Assembly (NCBI RefSeq): GCF_021735935.1
Contig: NZ_WMDZ01000001.1
Location: 1-64,000 of the forward strand
Origin: Sulfitobacter sp. M39
Lineage (GTDB): Bacteria > Pseudomonadota > Alphaproteobacteria > Rhodobacterales > Rhodobacteraceae
DNA: 64,000 nucleotides
Direction of reading: 5' to 3'
Both the position numbers and the translations under genes were made by a program. The notes under the pieces are model-generated. The model was not told the origin of the DNA, searched no databases, and saw only the letters and a list, made by a program, of their open reading frames with translations. Shown here piece by piece: positions 9,324-16,751 of the stretch (positions within the stretch are counted from its first letter, which is position 1; every line of letters starts with the position of its first letter).

Positions 9324-9332
9324 TTATCCACA
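9324..9332. promoter_or_regulatory. Consensus DnaA box upstream of smc
   Basis: The sequence TTATCCACA at this position is a perfect match to the classical DnaA-binding nonamer. It lies about 98 bases upstream of the smc start codon, in the 173-base gap between smc and the small lipoprotein gene. Both flanking genes are on the minus strand, so it sits in the probable smc promoter region. A single box does not make an origin; control of smc by DnaA, or simple titration, are both possible. A nonamer can also occur by chance in 64 kb. Confidence 0.45.
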
Positions 9333-9399
9333 AGATATTGTTACTCTATGTCTGTCGTCGCATTTCCCTTTCGCTAAGGTTGTTTGACGGTTCTACCCC

Positions 9400-9711
9400 T
9401 CATCCGCAGTCCAGCTTTCCGACGGCCAGCGCTTGATCCCCGGCGACATGCGTGACCTCGCAGCCGCTGACTTGCGCCATCGCCCGCGCCGCACGGTCGC
9501 GGATTGGGCCGAAACGGGGCGCGTATTCCATGTTGGTGCGTATCGCTTCCGCCTGATTGCCGTTAACGCGCACGTCAAAGTCAGAACCGTCCACCGGAAT
9601 GGCAGTTGCAGGTAAGCCGCTGAAATTCGTGCTCGGCATGTTGCAGCCCGTGACAAACACCATCACCAAGGCGCACAGAAAGACGGTAAGGAATCGCGTA
9701 TCTATCATCAT
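9400..9711 (-). CDS. Small putative lipoprotein of unknown function
   Basis: The protein of about 103 residues begins MMIDTRFLTVFLCALVMVFVTGCNM, a type II signal peptide with a lipobox VTGC, so it should be a lipid-anchored periplasmic or outer-membrane protein. The mature part contains VDGSDFDVRVNGNQAEAIRTN and a second Cys pair (SGCEV, KLDCG) that could form a disulfide. I do not recognise a named family. The start at 9711 (or the adjacent ATG at 9708) was chosen because it puts the hydrophobic segment at the N-terminus; the longer frame to 9762 adds residues ahead of the signal peptide. It is upstream of smc on the same strand, separated by 173 bases. Confidence 0.7.
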   Translation of the reverse strand: MMIDTRFLTVFLCALVMVFVTGCNMPSTNFSGLPATAIPVDGSDFDVRVNGNQAEAIRTNMEYAPRFGPIRDRAARAMAQVSGCEVTHVAGDQALAVGKLDCG

Positions 9712-9781
9712 GAGCCCATCTAAGGCGCGGCACCCTAAGGGAGTGTTAATGCGGTCCAACATTTAGCAGGAAACAATGGCG

Positions 9782-9816
9782 TTGCCGCCCCGCCCCTCCG
9801 GTCATATAATTTGACC
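9782..9816 (+). promoter_or_regulatory. Promoter with overlapping palindromic operator of the GntR gene
   Basis: A -35-like TTGCCG (9782-9787) is followed after exactly 17 bases by a perfect -10 TATAAT (9805-9810). The -10 lies inside an inverted repeat GGTCA-N7-TGACC (9800-9816). The regulator start codon is at 9834. A palindrome centred on the -10 just before a FadR-type regulator suggests autorepression; the GGTC..GACC arms are compatible with the TGGTnnnACCA-like sites of this family. The link to this regulator is inference. Confidence 0.55.
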
Positions 9817-9833
9817 AATCCAAGGAAACGCCG

Positions 9834-10601
9834 ATGCCCTTTCAGCCTATCGCCTCCGAAAAATTGTCAGCCGCTGTCGTAAAGCAGGTAGAACAATTAA
9901 TCCTGCGTGGAATTCTGCGGCCCGGCGAACGGTTACCCGCAGAGCGGGAGCTGGCAGAGCGGCTTGCCGTTTCGCGCCCCTCGCTTCGGGATGCTATTGC
10001 CCAGCTTCAGGCCAGCGGATTGCTGACCGCAAAGCCCGGCGCGGGGGTCTATGTCGCCGATGTGCTCGGCAGCGCGTTCTCCCCTGCCCTGACAGAGCTT
10101 TTTGCACGTCATGACGAAGCCGTGTTTGACTATCTTTCGTTCCGCCGCGACATGGAAGGGCTGGCAGCCAAACGGGCCGCGCGGCTTGGTTCTGACACTG
10201 ACCTTGGGGTCATTCAGGCGGTTTTCGACAAGATGGAAGCCGCACATCAGAAGCGTAACGCGGATGACGAAGCGCAACTGGACGCGCAGTTTCATATGGC
10301 GATCACAGAAGCGAGCCATAACGTCGTCATGCTGCATATGATGCGGTCGATGTATGATCTGCTGCGTGGCGGCGTGTTCTACAATCGTGAAGTCATGTTC
10401 AAACAGCGTACAACGCGCACCGCCCTGCTGGATCAGCACCGCGCCATCAATGACGCGTTACAGGCACGCGATCCCGCCGCGGCACAGGCCGCCGTAGAGG
10501 CGCATCTGACCTATGTCGAGAACGCCCTGCGCGACCATCAAAAGGCCGAGCGCAATGAAGATGTCGCGCGCCAACGTCTTCAACACGAGACAAACACCTA
10601 G
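9834..10601 (+). CDS. GntR-family transcriptional regulator, FadR/FCD subfamily
   Basis: The 255-residue protein has an N-terminal winged helix (about 8-75) with LRPGERLPAERELAERLAVSRPSLRDAIAQL, the hallmark of GntR regulators, then GLLTAKPGAGVYV. The C-terminal FCD domain (about 95-230) contains FRRDMEGLAAKRAA, FHMAITEASHN and HRAINDALQARDPAAAQAAVEAHL, including the Asp and three His that usually bind a metal and a carboxylate ligand. PdhR, GlcC and LldR are relatives, so a pyruvate, glycolate or lactate type ligand is likely, but none of these target genes is adjacent. A probable autoregulatory operator precedes it, and a terminator follows at 10611. Confidence 0.9.
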   Translation: MPFQPIASEKLSAAVVKQVEQLILRGILRPGERLPAERELAERLAVSRPSLRDAIAQLQASGLLTAKPGAGVYVADVLGSAFSPALTELFARHDEAVFDYLSFRRDMEGLAAKRAARLGSDTDLGVIQAVFDKMEAAHQKRNADDEAQLDAQFHMAITEASHNVVMLHMMRSMYDLLRGGVFYNREVMFKQRTTRTALLDQHRAINDALQARDPAAAQAAVEAHLTYVENALRDHQKAERNEDVARQRLQHETNT

Positions 10602-10610
10602 CCCAACGTA

Positions 10611-10640
10611 AAAAGGCCCCGGTCAATACCGAGGCCTTTT
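10611..10640. terminator. Bidirectional terminator between GntR gene and atpF
   Basis: The stem AAAAGGCC-C-CGGT pairs with ACCG-A-GGCCTTTT around the loop CAAT, with one internal mismatch. The A-rich and T-rich flanks make it a rho-independent terminator that can work in both directions, which suits the two convergent genes. Confidence 0.85.
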
Positions 10641-10659
10641 AAAGTCAGTTCGTTAAAAC

Positions 10660-11220
10660 TCAGTGTAGCTTCGCGTCAACTTCTGCAATTGCACTGTCGA
10701 TCAATGCATTGCCTTCCGCGGCTGTCATCTTTTTGGCGATAACATCCTTGGCAGCGGCAATGGCCACAACGACAGCTTGATCGCGGACTTCTTTAACGGC
10801 AGCAGCCTGAGCGGAGTCGATCTGCTCTTCGGCGGCGGCCATACGGCGCGCGATGGATTTCTCCAGGTCGGCACGTGCCTGATCCGCGGCTTCGTTCGCT
10901 TCGGCCTTTGCCGATGTCACGATACGGTCCGCTTGCTCTTTCACTTCCTGCTGCTTGCGTTCGTAGCTGGCAAGAAGCGTCTGCGCTTCTTCACGCAGCG
11001 CCCGGGCTTCGTCCAGTTCGGACTTGATGCCTTCGGCGCGGTTGTCGAGCATGCTGCCCATCATCTTTGGCACTTTGAAATAGATCAAAACACCGACGAA
11101 AAGCAGGAAAGCCAGCAGGACGATAAAGTCCGTATTGCGCAGCGAAAAGAACACGTCACCAGCTGCAAAAGCAGGGGAGGCAACCAGACCGGCGATGAGG
11201 GCTGAGAAGGTCAAACGCAT
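10660..11220 (-). CDS. atpF: ATP synthase F0 subunit b
   Basis: This 186-residue subunit forms half of the peripheral stalk that holds F1 against F0. It has one membrane helix (FIVLLAFLLFVGVLIYFKV, about 32-50) followed by a long charged coiled coil rich in Ala, Glu and Lys. Unusually it begins with MRLTFSALIAGLVASPAFAAGD, which looks like a cleavable signal peptide ahead of the membrane helix; I recall that this is seen in related Rhodobacterales b subunits. It is the last gene of atpI-B-E-b'-b, three bases after the b' stop. Confidence 0.95.
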   Translation of the reverse strand: MRLTFSALIAGLVASPAFAAGDVFFSLRNTDFIVLLAFLLFVGVLIYFKVPKMMGSMLDNRAEGIKSELDEARALREEAQTLLASYERKQQEVKEQADRIVTSAKAEANEAADQARADLEKSIARRMAAAEEQIDSAQAAAVKEVRDQAVVVAIAAAKDVIAKKMTAAEGNALIDSAIAEVDAKLH

Positions 11221-11223
11221 GGC

Positions 11224-11775
11224 TTATCCTTTCATCCGGGCATCGACGGCCGCGGAAATTGTTTTCGCGTCAGCAGAGCCACCGACGGCGGCGATGATGG
11301 CCTCGGCTGTGTCTTTGGCGACAGCTTCAACGTTCTCCATCGCGGAGGCGCGGATTTCGCTGATCGCTTTCTCGGACTCGGCAGATTTGGCGGCGATCTC
11401 AGCGTCTGCCTTGCCAATCGCTTTGTCCAGATCGGCCTGAATGTCAGCTTTCGCGGCGGCGATGATCTGCTGTGCTTCTGCACGAGCGTCGATCAAGGCT
11501 TTGTCGTAAGCGGCCTCTGCTTCCGTCGCTTTGACCTTCAGGTCTTCGGCGGCGGCGATGTCATTGGTGATGGTGCCCTGGCGCTCCGCCAGAACAGCGC
11601 CGATGCGTGGCAGGGCAACGCGCGACAGAATAAAGTAAATTGCGACCAGAGCGACGATAAGCCAGAAAATCTGGTTGCCGAACCAATCAATGCAAAGCTG
11701 TGGCATACCAATGGCGCTGCCAAATTCGTTGACGCATGCGCCAGCGATTTCCCTAGTAATCGGTTCCGTCGCCAT
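11224..11775 (-). CDS. atpG: ATP synthase F0 subunit b'
   Basis: The 183-residue protein has a membrane helix at about 33-50 ([20 protein letters not shown]) and a long Ala/Glu/Lys coiled coil, like the adjacent b subunit but divergent in sequence. Paired b and b' genes occur in photosynthetic and related alphaproteobacteria and in cyanobacteria, where a b/b' heterodimer makes the stator stalk. It follows atpE after 86 bases. The symbol atpG is used for b' in these bacteria and should not be confused with the gamma subunit; atpF2 is also used. Confidence 0.93.
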   Translation of the reverse strand: MATEPITREIAGACVNEFGSAIGMPQLCIDWFGNQIFWLIVALVAIYFILSRVALPRIGAVLAERQGTITNDIAAAEDLKVKATEAEAAYDKALIDARAEAQQIIAAAKADIQADLDKAIGKADAEIAAKSAESEKAISEIRASAMENVEAVAKDTAEAIIAAVGGSADAKTISAAVDARMKG

Positions 11776-11861
11776 AGCGGGCTCCTGTCAAAGCGTGGAA
11801 GTCTTTCGGGCAGCGCGCCATAGCGCACTGCCCGAAGCGTAAGGACGTAGGTGTCTTAAGC

Positions 11862-12098
11862 TTAGACAGCGAACATCAGCAGCAGAGCGACGAGGAACGA
11901 GAAGATCCCCAGGGCTTCTGCAAAGGCGATGCCGATGAACAGAGTTGCTGTTTGACCAGCAGCAGCAGATGGGTTGCGCAGTGCGCCAGCCAGGTAGTTG
12001 CCTGCAACGTTGCCCACACCGATGGCTGCGCCACCCATGCCGAATGCTGTCAGACCTGCGCCAATGAATTGGCCCATTTGTGCGAGTTCGCCTTCCAT
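11862..12098 (-). CDS. atpE: ATP synthase F0 subunit c
   Basis: This 78-residue hairpin protein has two membrane helices joined by the polar loop ALRNPSA, which contacts gamma and epsilon. The proton-binding carboxylate is Glu61 in [10 protein letters not shown]. The first helix carries the Gly-rich packing motif [15 protein letters not shown]. Rings of this subunit rotate during ATP synthesis. A good AGGAGA ribosome-binding site precedes the ATG, as expected for the most abundant F0 subunit. There is a 61-base spacer to atpB upstream and an 86-base spacer to b' downstream. Confidence 0.97.
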   Translation of the reverse strand: MEGELAQMGQFIGAGLTAFGMGGAAIGVGNVAGNYLAGALRNPSAAAGQTATLFIGIAFAEALGIFSFLVALLLMFAV

Positions 12099-12159
12099 GT
12101 CATTTCTCCTTACAATGGAATTTTGGTGATTGGTCAGGCGGGAATATCCCGCCTTGGTG

Positions 12160-12918
12160 TTAGTGGTGCGGGTGCAATGCGTCTTTCAGATAAACGCATG
12201 TGAGGATCGCGAAAACATATGCCTGGATGAAGGAAACCAACACCTCGAGGCCATACATTGCCGTGATCGCAAGAACCGAGAAGGGGGCGATGGCAGCAAG
12301 TGCCGCGAAGCCCGCGAAAACCTTGATCACGGCGTGACCCGCCATCATGTTACCCGCAAGACGGATAGAGTGGCTGACCGGACGTACAAAGTACGAGATC
12401 AGCTCGATCAGGGCCAGAACCGGACGCAGAGCCAAGGGCGCGCTGCTGACCCAAAACAGGCTCAGGAACGATGCGCCGTTCTTGACGAAACCCAGAATGG
12501 TCACACCGAAGAACACGGCAAAGGCCATCACGGCGGTGACCGAGATATGCGATGTCGGGGTAAACGCCATCGGCAGCAGGCCCAGGAAGTTCGAGAAGAC
12601 GATAAACATGAACAGGGTCATGATGTAGGGGAAGTATTTCACCCCTTCTTTACCGCAGATATCCTCGACCATCTTGTAGATGAAGCCATAGGCCAGTTCA
12701 GCGACCGACTGCATGCGCGACGGGATAACCGACCGTTTCGAGGTGCCCAGAACCAGCAGCGCAAAGATCGCCAGAACGGCTACAGCCATCCAGACTGTTG
12801 CGTTGGTGATCGTGTACCAGGATACAGCGCCGTCGCCAAAGAATGGCTTGACGATGAACTGATCCATCGGGTGAAAAGCCAAACCGCCTGTTTCTTCGCC
12901 GTGTGCTTCTGCCGCCAT
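12160..12918 (-). CDS. atpB: ATP synthase F0 subunit a
   Basis: This 252-residue integral membrane protein provides the proton half-channels. It contains the conserved [26 protein letters not shown] segment with the essential Arg of the SIRLAGN motif, and the C-terminal helix [21 protein letters not shown] with its Gln. A 10-residue upstream extension is possible, but the ATG at 12918 has AAGGG at a proper distance and lies one base after the atpI stop, which is the typical arrangement. Confidence 0.96.
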   Translation of the reverse strand: MAAEAHGEETGGLAFHPMDQFIVKPFFGDGAVSWYTITNATVWMAVAVLAIFALLVLGTSKRSVIPSRMQSVAELAYGFIYKMVEDICGKEGVKYFPYIMTLFMFIVFSNFLGLLPMAFTPTSHISVTAVMAFAVFFGVTILGFVKNGASFLSLFWVSSAPLALRPVLALIELISYFVRPVSHSIRLAGNMMAGHAVIKVFAGFAALAAIAPFSVLAITAMYGLEVLVSFIQAYVFAILTCVYLKDALHPHH

Positions 12919-12919
12919 G

Positions 12920-13249
12920 TCAGGGCCCTTTTTCTTCATCGGCCACATCGGCCATCTTCTTTTCCTGGATTTCCTGCGCGGAGCGGAGCATCGTCTTCAC
13001 CCCTGCCGCAAGGCCCAGCATTACAAACAGCACCATGAATAACGGGAGCGTTCCAAAGAACCAATCCAACGAGTATCCGATGCCAAAACCGATCCCTAAA
13101 CCGGCGCAAAGTTCGATCACCATCCGCCAGGCCAGCGATGCCTGAGAATAATGTTCATCCGCCCGGGGTTTTGGAGCCTGCGCCCGTTTGGCTGCTTCGA
13201 TCTTTGCCTCAAGCTGCTTTAGCCGCTGCTGTTGGTCCGGATCGGTCAC
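12920..13249 (-). CDS. atpI: AtpI/AtpZ-type ATP synthase assembly protein
   Basis: The 109-residue product has a charged, Lys/Arg-rich N-terminus, two membrane helices (about 46-66 and 72-92) separated by FGTLPLF, and a charged tail. The [20 protein letters not shown] pattern matches the AtpI/AtpZ family, thought to help c-ring assembly or Mg2+ supply. It is the first gene of the F0 operon. The 242-base gap to the divergent ArsR gene should hold the operon promoter; I could not pick a convincing -35/-10 pair by eye. Confidence 0.9.
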   Translation of the reverse strand: MTDPDQQQRLKQLEAKIEAAKRAQAPKPRADEHYSQASLAWRMVIELCAGLGIGFGIGYSLDWFFGTLPLFMVLFVMLGLAAGVKTMLRSAQEIQEKKMADVADEEKGP

Positions 13250-13491
13250 GCCAAAATCCCTGTTGGATGTGTTGCGCAGTAGCTACTTTCACACCGCTTC
13301 AGAGTCAACTCTGTTAGCCGACCGCTCAAGCCACTGTAATCAAACAGTTTTGCAGTTACCTATCGTTCATAATTTGGAGCAAACGGCCCCCACCCCTTGC
13401 AAATTCGCGCGACACTCATATTCAACCTTTTGGTTAAGCGTGGTTTCCGCTACCTCATAAGAACCCGCACACCAAGGACATCCAGACAACC

Positions 13492-13872
13492 GTGCCCCAA
13501 CCGCCCGCCACACAGCTCGACGCGATTTTTGCAGCACTCGCCGATCCGACGCGACGCGCTATTCTGGCGATGCTGCTTGAGGATGATATGGCCGTCACAG
13601 ATGTCGCCGACCCGTTTGGCATTTCGCTCGCGGCGATATCTAAACATCTGTCGGTGCTGGAACGTGCAGGTCTGATCGTGCAGGAAAAGCGCGGGCGGCT
13701 CAAATGGTGCAAGCTTGAGCCAGCCGCACTCAAGGCCCCGTCCGTGTGGATGCAGGGCTTCGGTCAATATGACCCGATCAATCTTGATGATTTTGAAAGG
13801 TTTCTGGCCGCCGAAATACGCGAAACGTCAAGGGATGCGGCGCAGAATGATCCGGGGACGTCGGAAGACTAG
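13492..13872 (+). CDS. ArsR-family helix-turn-helix regulator
   Basis: The 126-residue protein has the ArsR winged-helix core: LDAIFAALADPTRRAILAML, DVADPFGISLAAISKHLSVLERAGLI and the wing KRGRLKWCKLEP. There is no obvious metal-binding Cys cluster, so it may belong to the non-metal branch that often controls SRPBCC (AHSA1) genes or transport. The start is GTG; the nearest AAGGA is about 14 bases away, so the exact start is uncertain. It is divergent from atpI and is followed by a hairpin terminator. Confidence 0.82.
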   Translation: MPQPPATQLDAIFAALADPTRRAILAMLLEDDMAVTDVADPFGISLAAISKHLSVLERAGLIVQEKRGRLKWCKLEPAALKAPSVWMQGFGQYDPINLDDFERFLAAEIRETSRDAAQNDPGTSED

Positions 13873-13879
13873 ATAAATA

Positions 13880-13918
13880 TTGGCCCTCCTGCGACGAGGT
13901 TTTACACAGAAGGGCCAA
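13880..13918. terminator. Terminator hairpin between ArsR gene and the 25-residue ORF
   Basis: TTGGCCCT at 13880-13887 pairs with AGGGCCAA at 13911-13918, and the stem continues with CTG/CAG after one mismatch. It sits directly between two convergent genes and could stop transcription from both, although the T-tracts are short. Confidence 0.6.
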
Positions 13919-13929
13919 ACTTGATGTTA

Positions 13930-14007
13930 TTAAATGACGCCGAACGCAAAGCGCAGGATCGCCAGAACAACAACAATCAAACCGATCAGATAAATAATGC
14001 TACGCAT
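13930..14007 (-). CDS. 25-residue single-helix membrane peptide
   Basis: A very small ORF encodes MRSIIYLIGLIVVVLAILRF followed by AFGVI and a stop. The whole peptide is one hydrophobic helix with an N-terminal Arg. It has a clear ribosome-binding site AAAGGGA nine bases before the ATG, and a terminator-like hairpin lies just after its stop, both of which support real expression. I recall near-identical short peptides annotated in other Rhodobacterales, but this was not checked. The function is unknown. It lies 71 bases downstream of the EamA gene on the same strand. Confidence 0.6.
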   Translation of the reverse strand: MRSIIYLIGLIVVVLAILRFAFGVI

Positions 14008-14078
14008 TAGAATAGTCCCTTTATAAACTTTATGTGATCTTAACGCTGGATATGTCGGATCGGTTCCCGCCCTTTTGA

Positions 14079-14972
14079 TCAAACCGCTTTGGTATCGTCC
14101 CGCAACAGCAGATACAGCGCCACAATCGTCAGACCCACGCCCCCGAAAACAAGCGGGCCCGGTGCACCATTGCCCAATGCGACTTCCCACAGAATAACCC
14201 AGCTGGGCGTCAGATAGGTATAGGCCATCACCTTGGCCGACGGCAGCCGCAGGGACGCAAACTGCAGCAACACAAAGGTCGCGGCAGAGGCGGCGATGGC
14301 AACATAGAGGATGGTGATCCAGACAATTGCGGGCAGCGCGATCCAATCCGTCCCCAGCACATCGCGCCAGCCATAGATAAACAGCAACGCACCACCGGCA
14401 ATCAGCGTGCCCAAGGTGAACACCACCGTCGGCTCTCCGCGGTTCAGCTTGCGCACCATCGGCGTATACAGCGCATGGCTCACGCAGCCGACGAAATACA
14501 CGGCTTCGCCATACCCGAGCTCGAACCGCCGCAGCGCGGCCAGATCAGCGCGAAAAATCACCCAAAGCGCGCCGACCGCACCAATGGCCAGCGCCAGCGC
14601 CATCCGCCCGGTCGTCACCTGCCGTAGCAAGAGCCACCCAAACCCCGCAGCGATCACGGGCGTCAACGTAAACACCGCCGCCGCGCTGACGGGACGCGCG
14701 GTCTTCAACCCCTCGAACATCAGCACGAAGTAGACAGCGAAAAGCCCCCCAAGCACCAGATAACGCCAAGGCGCGCGCGTAGCCCCCTTTGGCACACCCG
14801 TCGTCGCTGCGACCGCCACGGCAATCACCATGCCCGCGATCACGAATCGCGCCGCATTCAACGCCGTGGGCGAGATCAGATTGGCCGACAGCGACCCAAG
14901 CGAAAACGACCCCGCCACCAGCGCCGAAAACGCCAGCATCGCCAGATGCCCCTGCAGATCAGATCGCTTCAC
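14079..14972 (-). CDS. EamA/DMT-family permease
   Basis: The 297-residue protein has ten hydrophobic segments arranged as two EamA repeats, with typical motifs such as ARFVIAGMVIAVAV in the first and LTPVIAAGFGWLLLRQ and YLTPSWVILWEVAL in the repeats. Members export amino acids, metabolites or drugs; the substrate is unknown. The GTG start overlaps the stop of the LysR gene (GTGA), so the two are translationally coupled and probably form one unit in which the regulator controls the exporter. Confidence 0.88.
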   Translation of the reverse strand: MKRSDLQGHLAMLAFSALVAGSFSLGSLSANLISPTALNAARFVIAGMVIAVAVAATTGVPKGATRAPWRYLVLGGLFAVYFVLMFEGLKTARPVSAAAVFTLTPVIAAGFGWLLLRQVTTGRMALALAIGAVGALWVIFRADLAALRRFELGYGEAVYFVGCVSHALYTPMVRKLNRGEPTVVFTLGTLIAGGALLFIYGWRDVLGTDWIALPAIVWITILYVAIAASAATFVLLQFASLRLPSAKVMAYTYLTPSWVILWEVALGNGAPGPLVFGGVGLTIVALYLLLRDDTKAV

Positions 14973-15844
14973 AGCCCTGTCTTTACGGCTTTTTTCAGGT
15001 ACGACAGCAAGGCCTGCACCTTTGGTGTGCGGTGCAGATCAACATGGGTGACCAGCCACAGCATCGAATCCCATTCCGGCAGATGCGGATGCACCTCGAC
15101 CAGATCGGGGTTGGCGCGCCCCTCGATCAGATCGACAAACCCGATCCCCGCCGCCTCCAGCACCGCAACGCGGAGCGCTTCTGAATGCAGCCCGCGGAAG
15201 GAGATCGCATGCGCGGGCACCACCTCGCGCATCCATTTGAAGAAGGGCGCACGCATCTGCGCGTCGTCATGGCCGACAAACCGGTGGTTGCCATAATCCT
15301 CGACCCCCGACGGCATACCGAAGGCCGCGATATAGTCCTTATGCGCGAACAGCCCCATCTGGAATTGATAGAAAGGCTGCACTACATTATCCGGCTGCTC
15401 GGGCACCTGTCCTGCGCGGATCGCGATATGCGCCTCGCCATATTCCAGCCGAAACAACCGCTCCCCGGTCAGAAAGCGCAGGGTTACATCCGGATTTTCC
15501 CGCTGGAACGCGACCAACAAAGGGGTCATCCAGCTCGAAAGCTCCATCAGGGAGGTCACGACGAGCTCGCCCGACACCGCTTCGCCGCGCCCCTTGATGC
15601 GACTGGCAAGCTGGCTGAACTGGTCGTCCGTGGCAGAGGCCACACGCAGCAGATCCTCGCCCGCCTCCGTCGTCTTGTAGCCGCGCGCGTGCCGTTGGAA
15701 CAGCTTCACCGACAACCGTCGTTCCAGTGCATCCACATGGCGGATCACCGTCGCATGATGGACACCCAGAACCTCGGCTGCGCCACTGACGGTGCCCATG
15801 CGCGCCACCTGATAGGCCGTCTTGATTTCTTCCCAATTGTCCAT
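14969..15844 (-). CDS. LysR-family transcriptional regulator
   Basis: The 291-residue protein starts MDNWEEIKTAYQVARMGTVSGAAEVLGVHHATVIRHVDALERRLSVKLF, the LysR winged-helix domain (about 1-60), followed by a periplasmic-binding-like effector domain. The ATG at 15844 was chosen over the longer frame because GAGGGG lies seven bases upstream and the helix-turn-helix then begins at the usual position. It overlaps the EamA gene downstream and is divergent from the azoreductase gene, with 123 bases between starts. This is a classic layout for a regulator of its divergent neighbour. Confidence 0.9.
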   Translation of the reverse strand: MDNWEEIKTAYQVARMGTVSGAAEVLGVHHATVIRHVDALERRLSVKLFQRHARGYKTTEAGEDLLRVASATDDQFSQLASRIKGRGEAVSGELVVTSLMELSSWMTPLLVAFQRENPDVTLRFLTGERLFRLEYGEAHIAIRAGQVPEQPDNVVQPFYQFQMGLFAHKDYIAAFGMPSGVEDYGNHRFVGHDDAQMRAPFFKWMREVVPAHAISFRGLHSEALRVAVLEAAGIGFVDLIEGRANPDLVEVHPHLPEWDSMLWLVTHVDLHRTPKVQALLSYLKKAVKTGL

Positions 15845-15967
15845 TCTCGGCCCCTCGTCTGCCCGGCTGTGCATTATTGAACACATCACCTGCAGTTTCA
15901 CCAGTTGCGTTCGCAGGAGCAAGGATCATGTAGAGCGAAGAAAGTTAACACGAAAGGATATCCTCCC

Positions 15968-16549
15968 ATGTCTATCTTGCGTATCGATTCCTCTGCAAAC
16001 ACCACCAGCTCTGTGACCCGCGGCCTCACCGACCGTATCATCGCGCAACTGGGCGACAGTGATGTAACCGTCCGCGATCTGGCTCTCGAGCCCCTGCCCC
16101 AGATCACCGAAACATGGGCCATCGCCCGCGCCATCCCCGAGACAGACCGCTCTCCCGAGCAAAGCGAAGCGCTGATTGAATCAGATAAGCTTGTCGCCGA
16201 ACTGATGGCCGCCGACACCATCGTCATCGGCGCGCCCATTTATAACTTCAGCGTGCCCGCGTCGCTGAAGGCGTGGATCGATCTGGTCGCCCGTGTCGGC
16301 GTTACCTTCCGCTATACCGAAAACGGCCCCGAAGGTCTGGTCAAAGGCAAGCGCGTGATCGTGGCGATGGCCTCCGGTGGCGTGCCCGCCGGGTCCGAGG
16401 CGGATTTCAACACCGGCTACCTCAAGGCCGTTCTGGGCTTCATGGGCATGACCGACGTGACCATCGTGGCCGCCGACGCGCTGGCAACAGATGCCGAAGG
16501 CACCATCGCCCGCGCGAACGAAGCTGTGGATGCGCTCAAGGCAGCATAA
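15968..16549 (+). CDS. azoR: FMN-dependent NADH-azoreductase (AzoR-type flavodoxin fold)
   Basis: The 193-residue protein begins MSILRIDSSANTTSSVTRGL, the phosphate-binding loop of AzoR/MdaB-like NAD(P)H:quinone oxidoreductases, and contains IVIGAPIYNFSVPASLKAWIDLVARVGVTFRYTENGPEGL and MASGG, all typical. It probably reduces quinones and azo or nitro compounds with FMN and NADH, protecting against thiol or quinone stress. The ATG at 15968 is preceded by AAAGGATAT. It is divergent from the LysR gene, which may regulate it. Confidence 0.9.
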   Translation: MSILRIDSSANTTSSVTRGLTDRIIAQLGDSDVTVRDLALEPLPQITETWAIARAIPETDRSPEQSEALIESDKLVAELMAADTIVIGAPIYNFSVPASLKAWIDLVARVGVTFRYTENGPEGLVKGKRVIVAMASGGVPAGSEADFNTGYLKAVLGFMGMTDVTIVAADALATDAEGTIARANEAVDALKAA

Positions 16550-16561
16550 TCCTCGGGCGGT

Positions 16562-16683
16562 GCGGCGGGTTGACTCAGACCCGCCGCTCGCCTAAACGAT
16601 CCGCAATCTCCGGAAGCACCATGTCTTCCGGTCTCTGGCGCGGCCAGAGATCGCCCCCCACCAGCGTGTTACGCCCGTGGGGG
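16562..16683 (+). other. Run of three hairpins ahead of ffh
   Basis: Three stems follow each other in the 202-base gap between azoR and ffh: GCGGCGGGT/ACCCGCCGC at 16562-16587 (9 bp, perfect), TCTCTGGC-GCG-GCCAGAGA at 16632-16650 (8 bp, perfect) and CCCCCAC/GTGGGGG at 16655-16683 (7 bp). The first may end the azoR transcript but lacks a T-tract. The other two lie close to the ffh start at 16752 and could be part of its leader or of a small RNA. Confidence 0.45.
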
Positions 16684-16751
16684 CATTTGCGTATTCAACG
16701 CGGGCATCCTATCTGAGGGGCACCGCAACCGATCGAAGGGGGCCATGGCCC

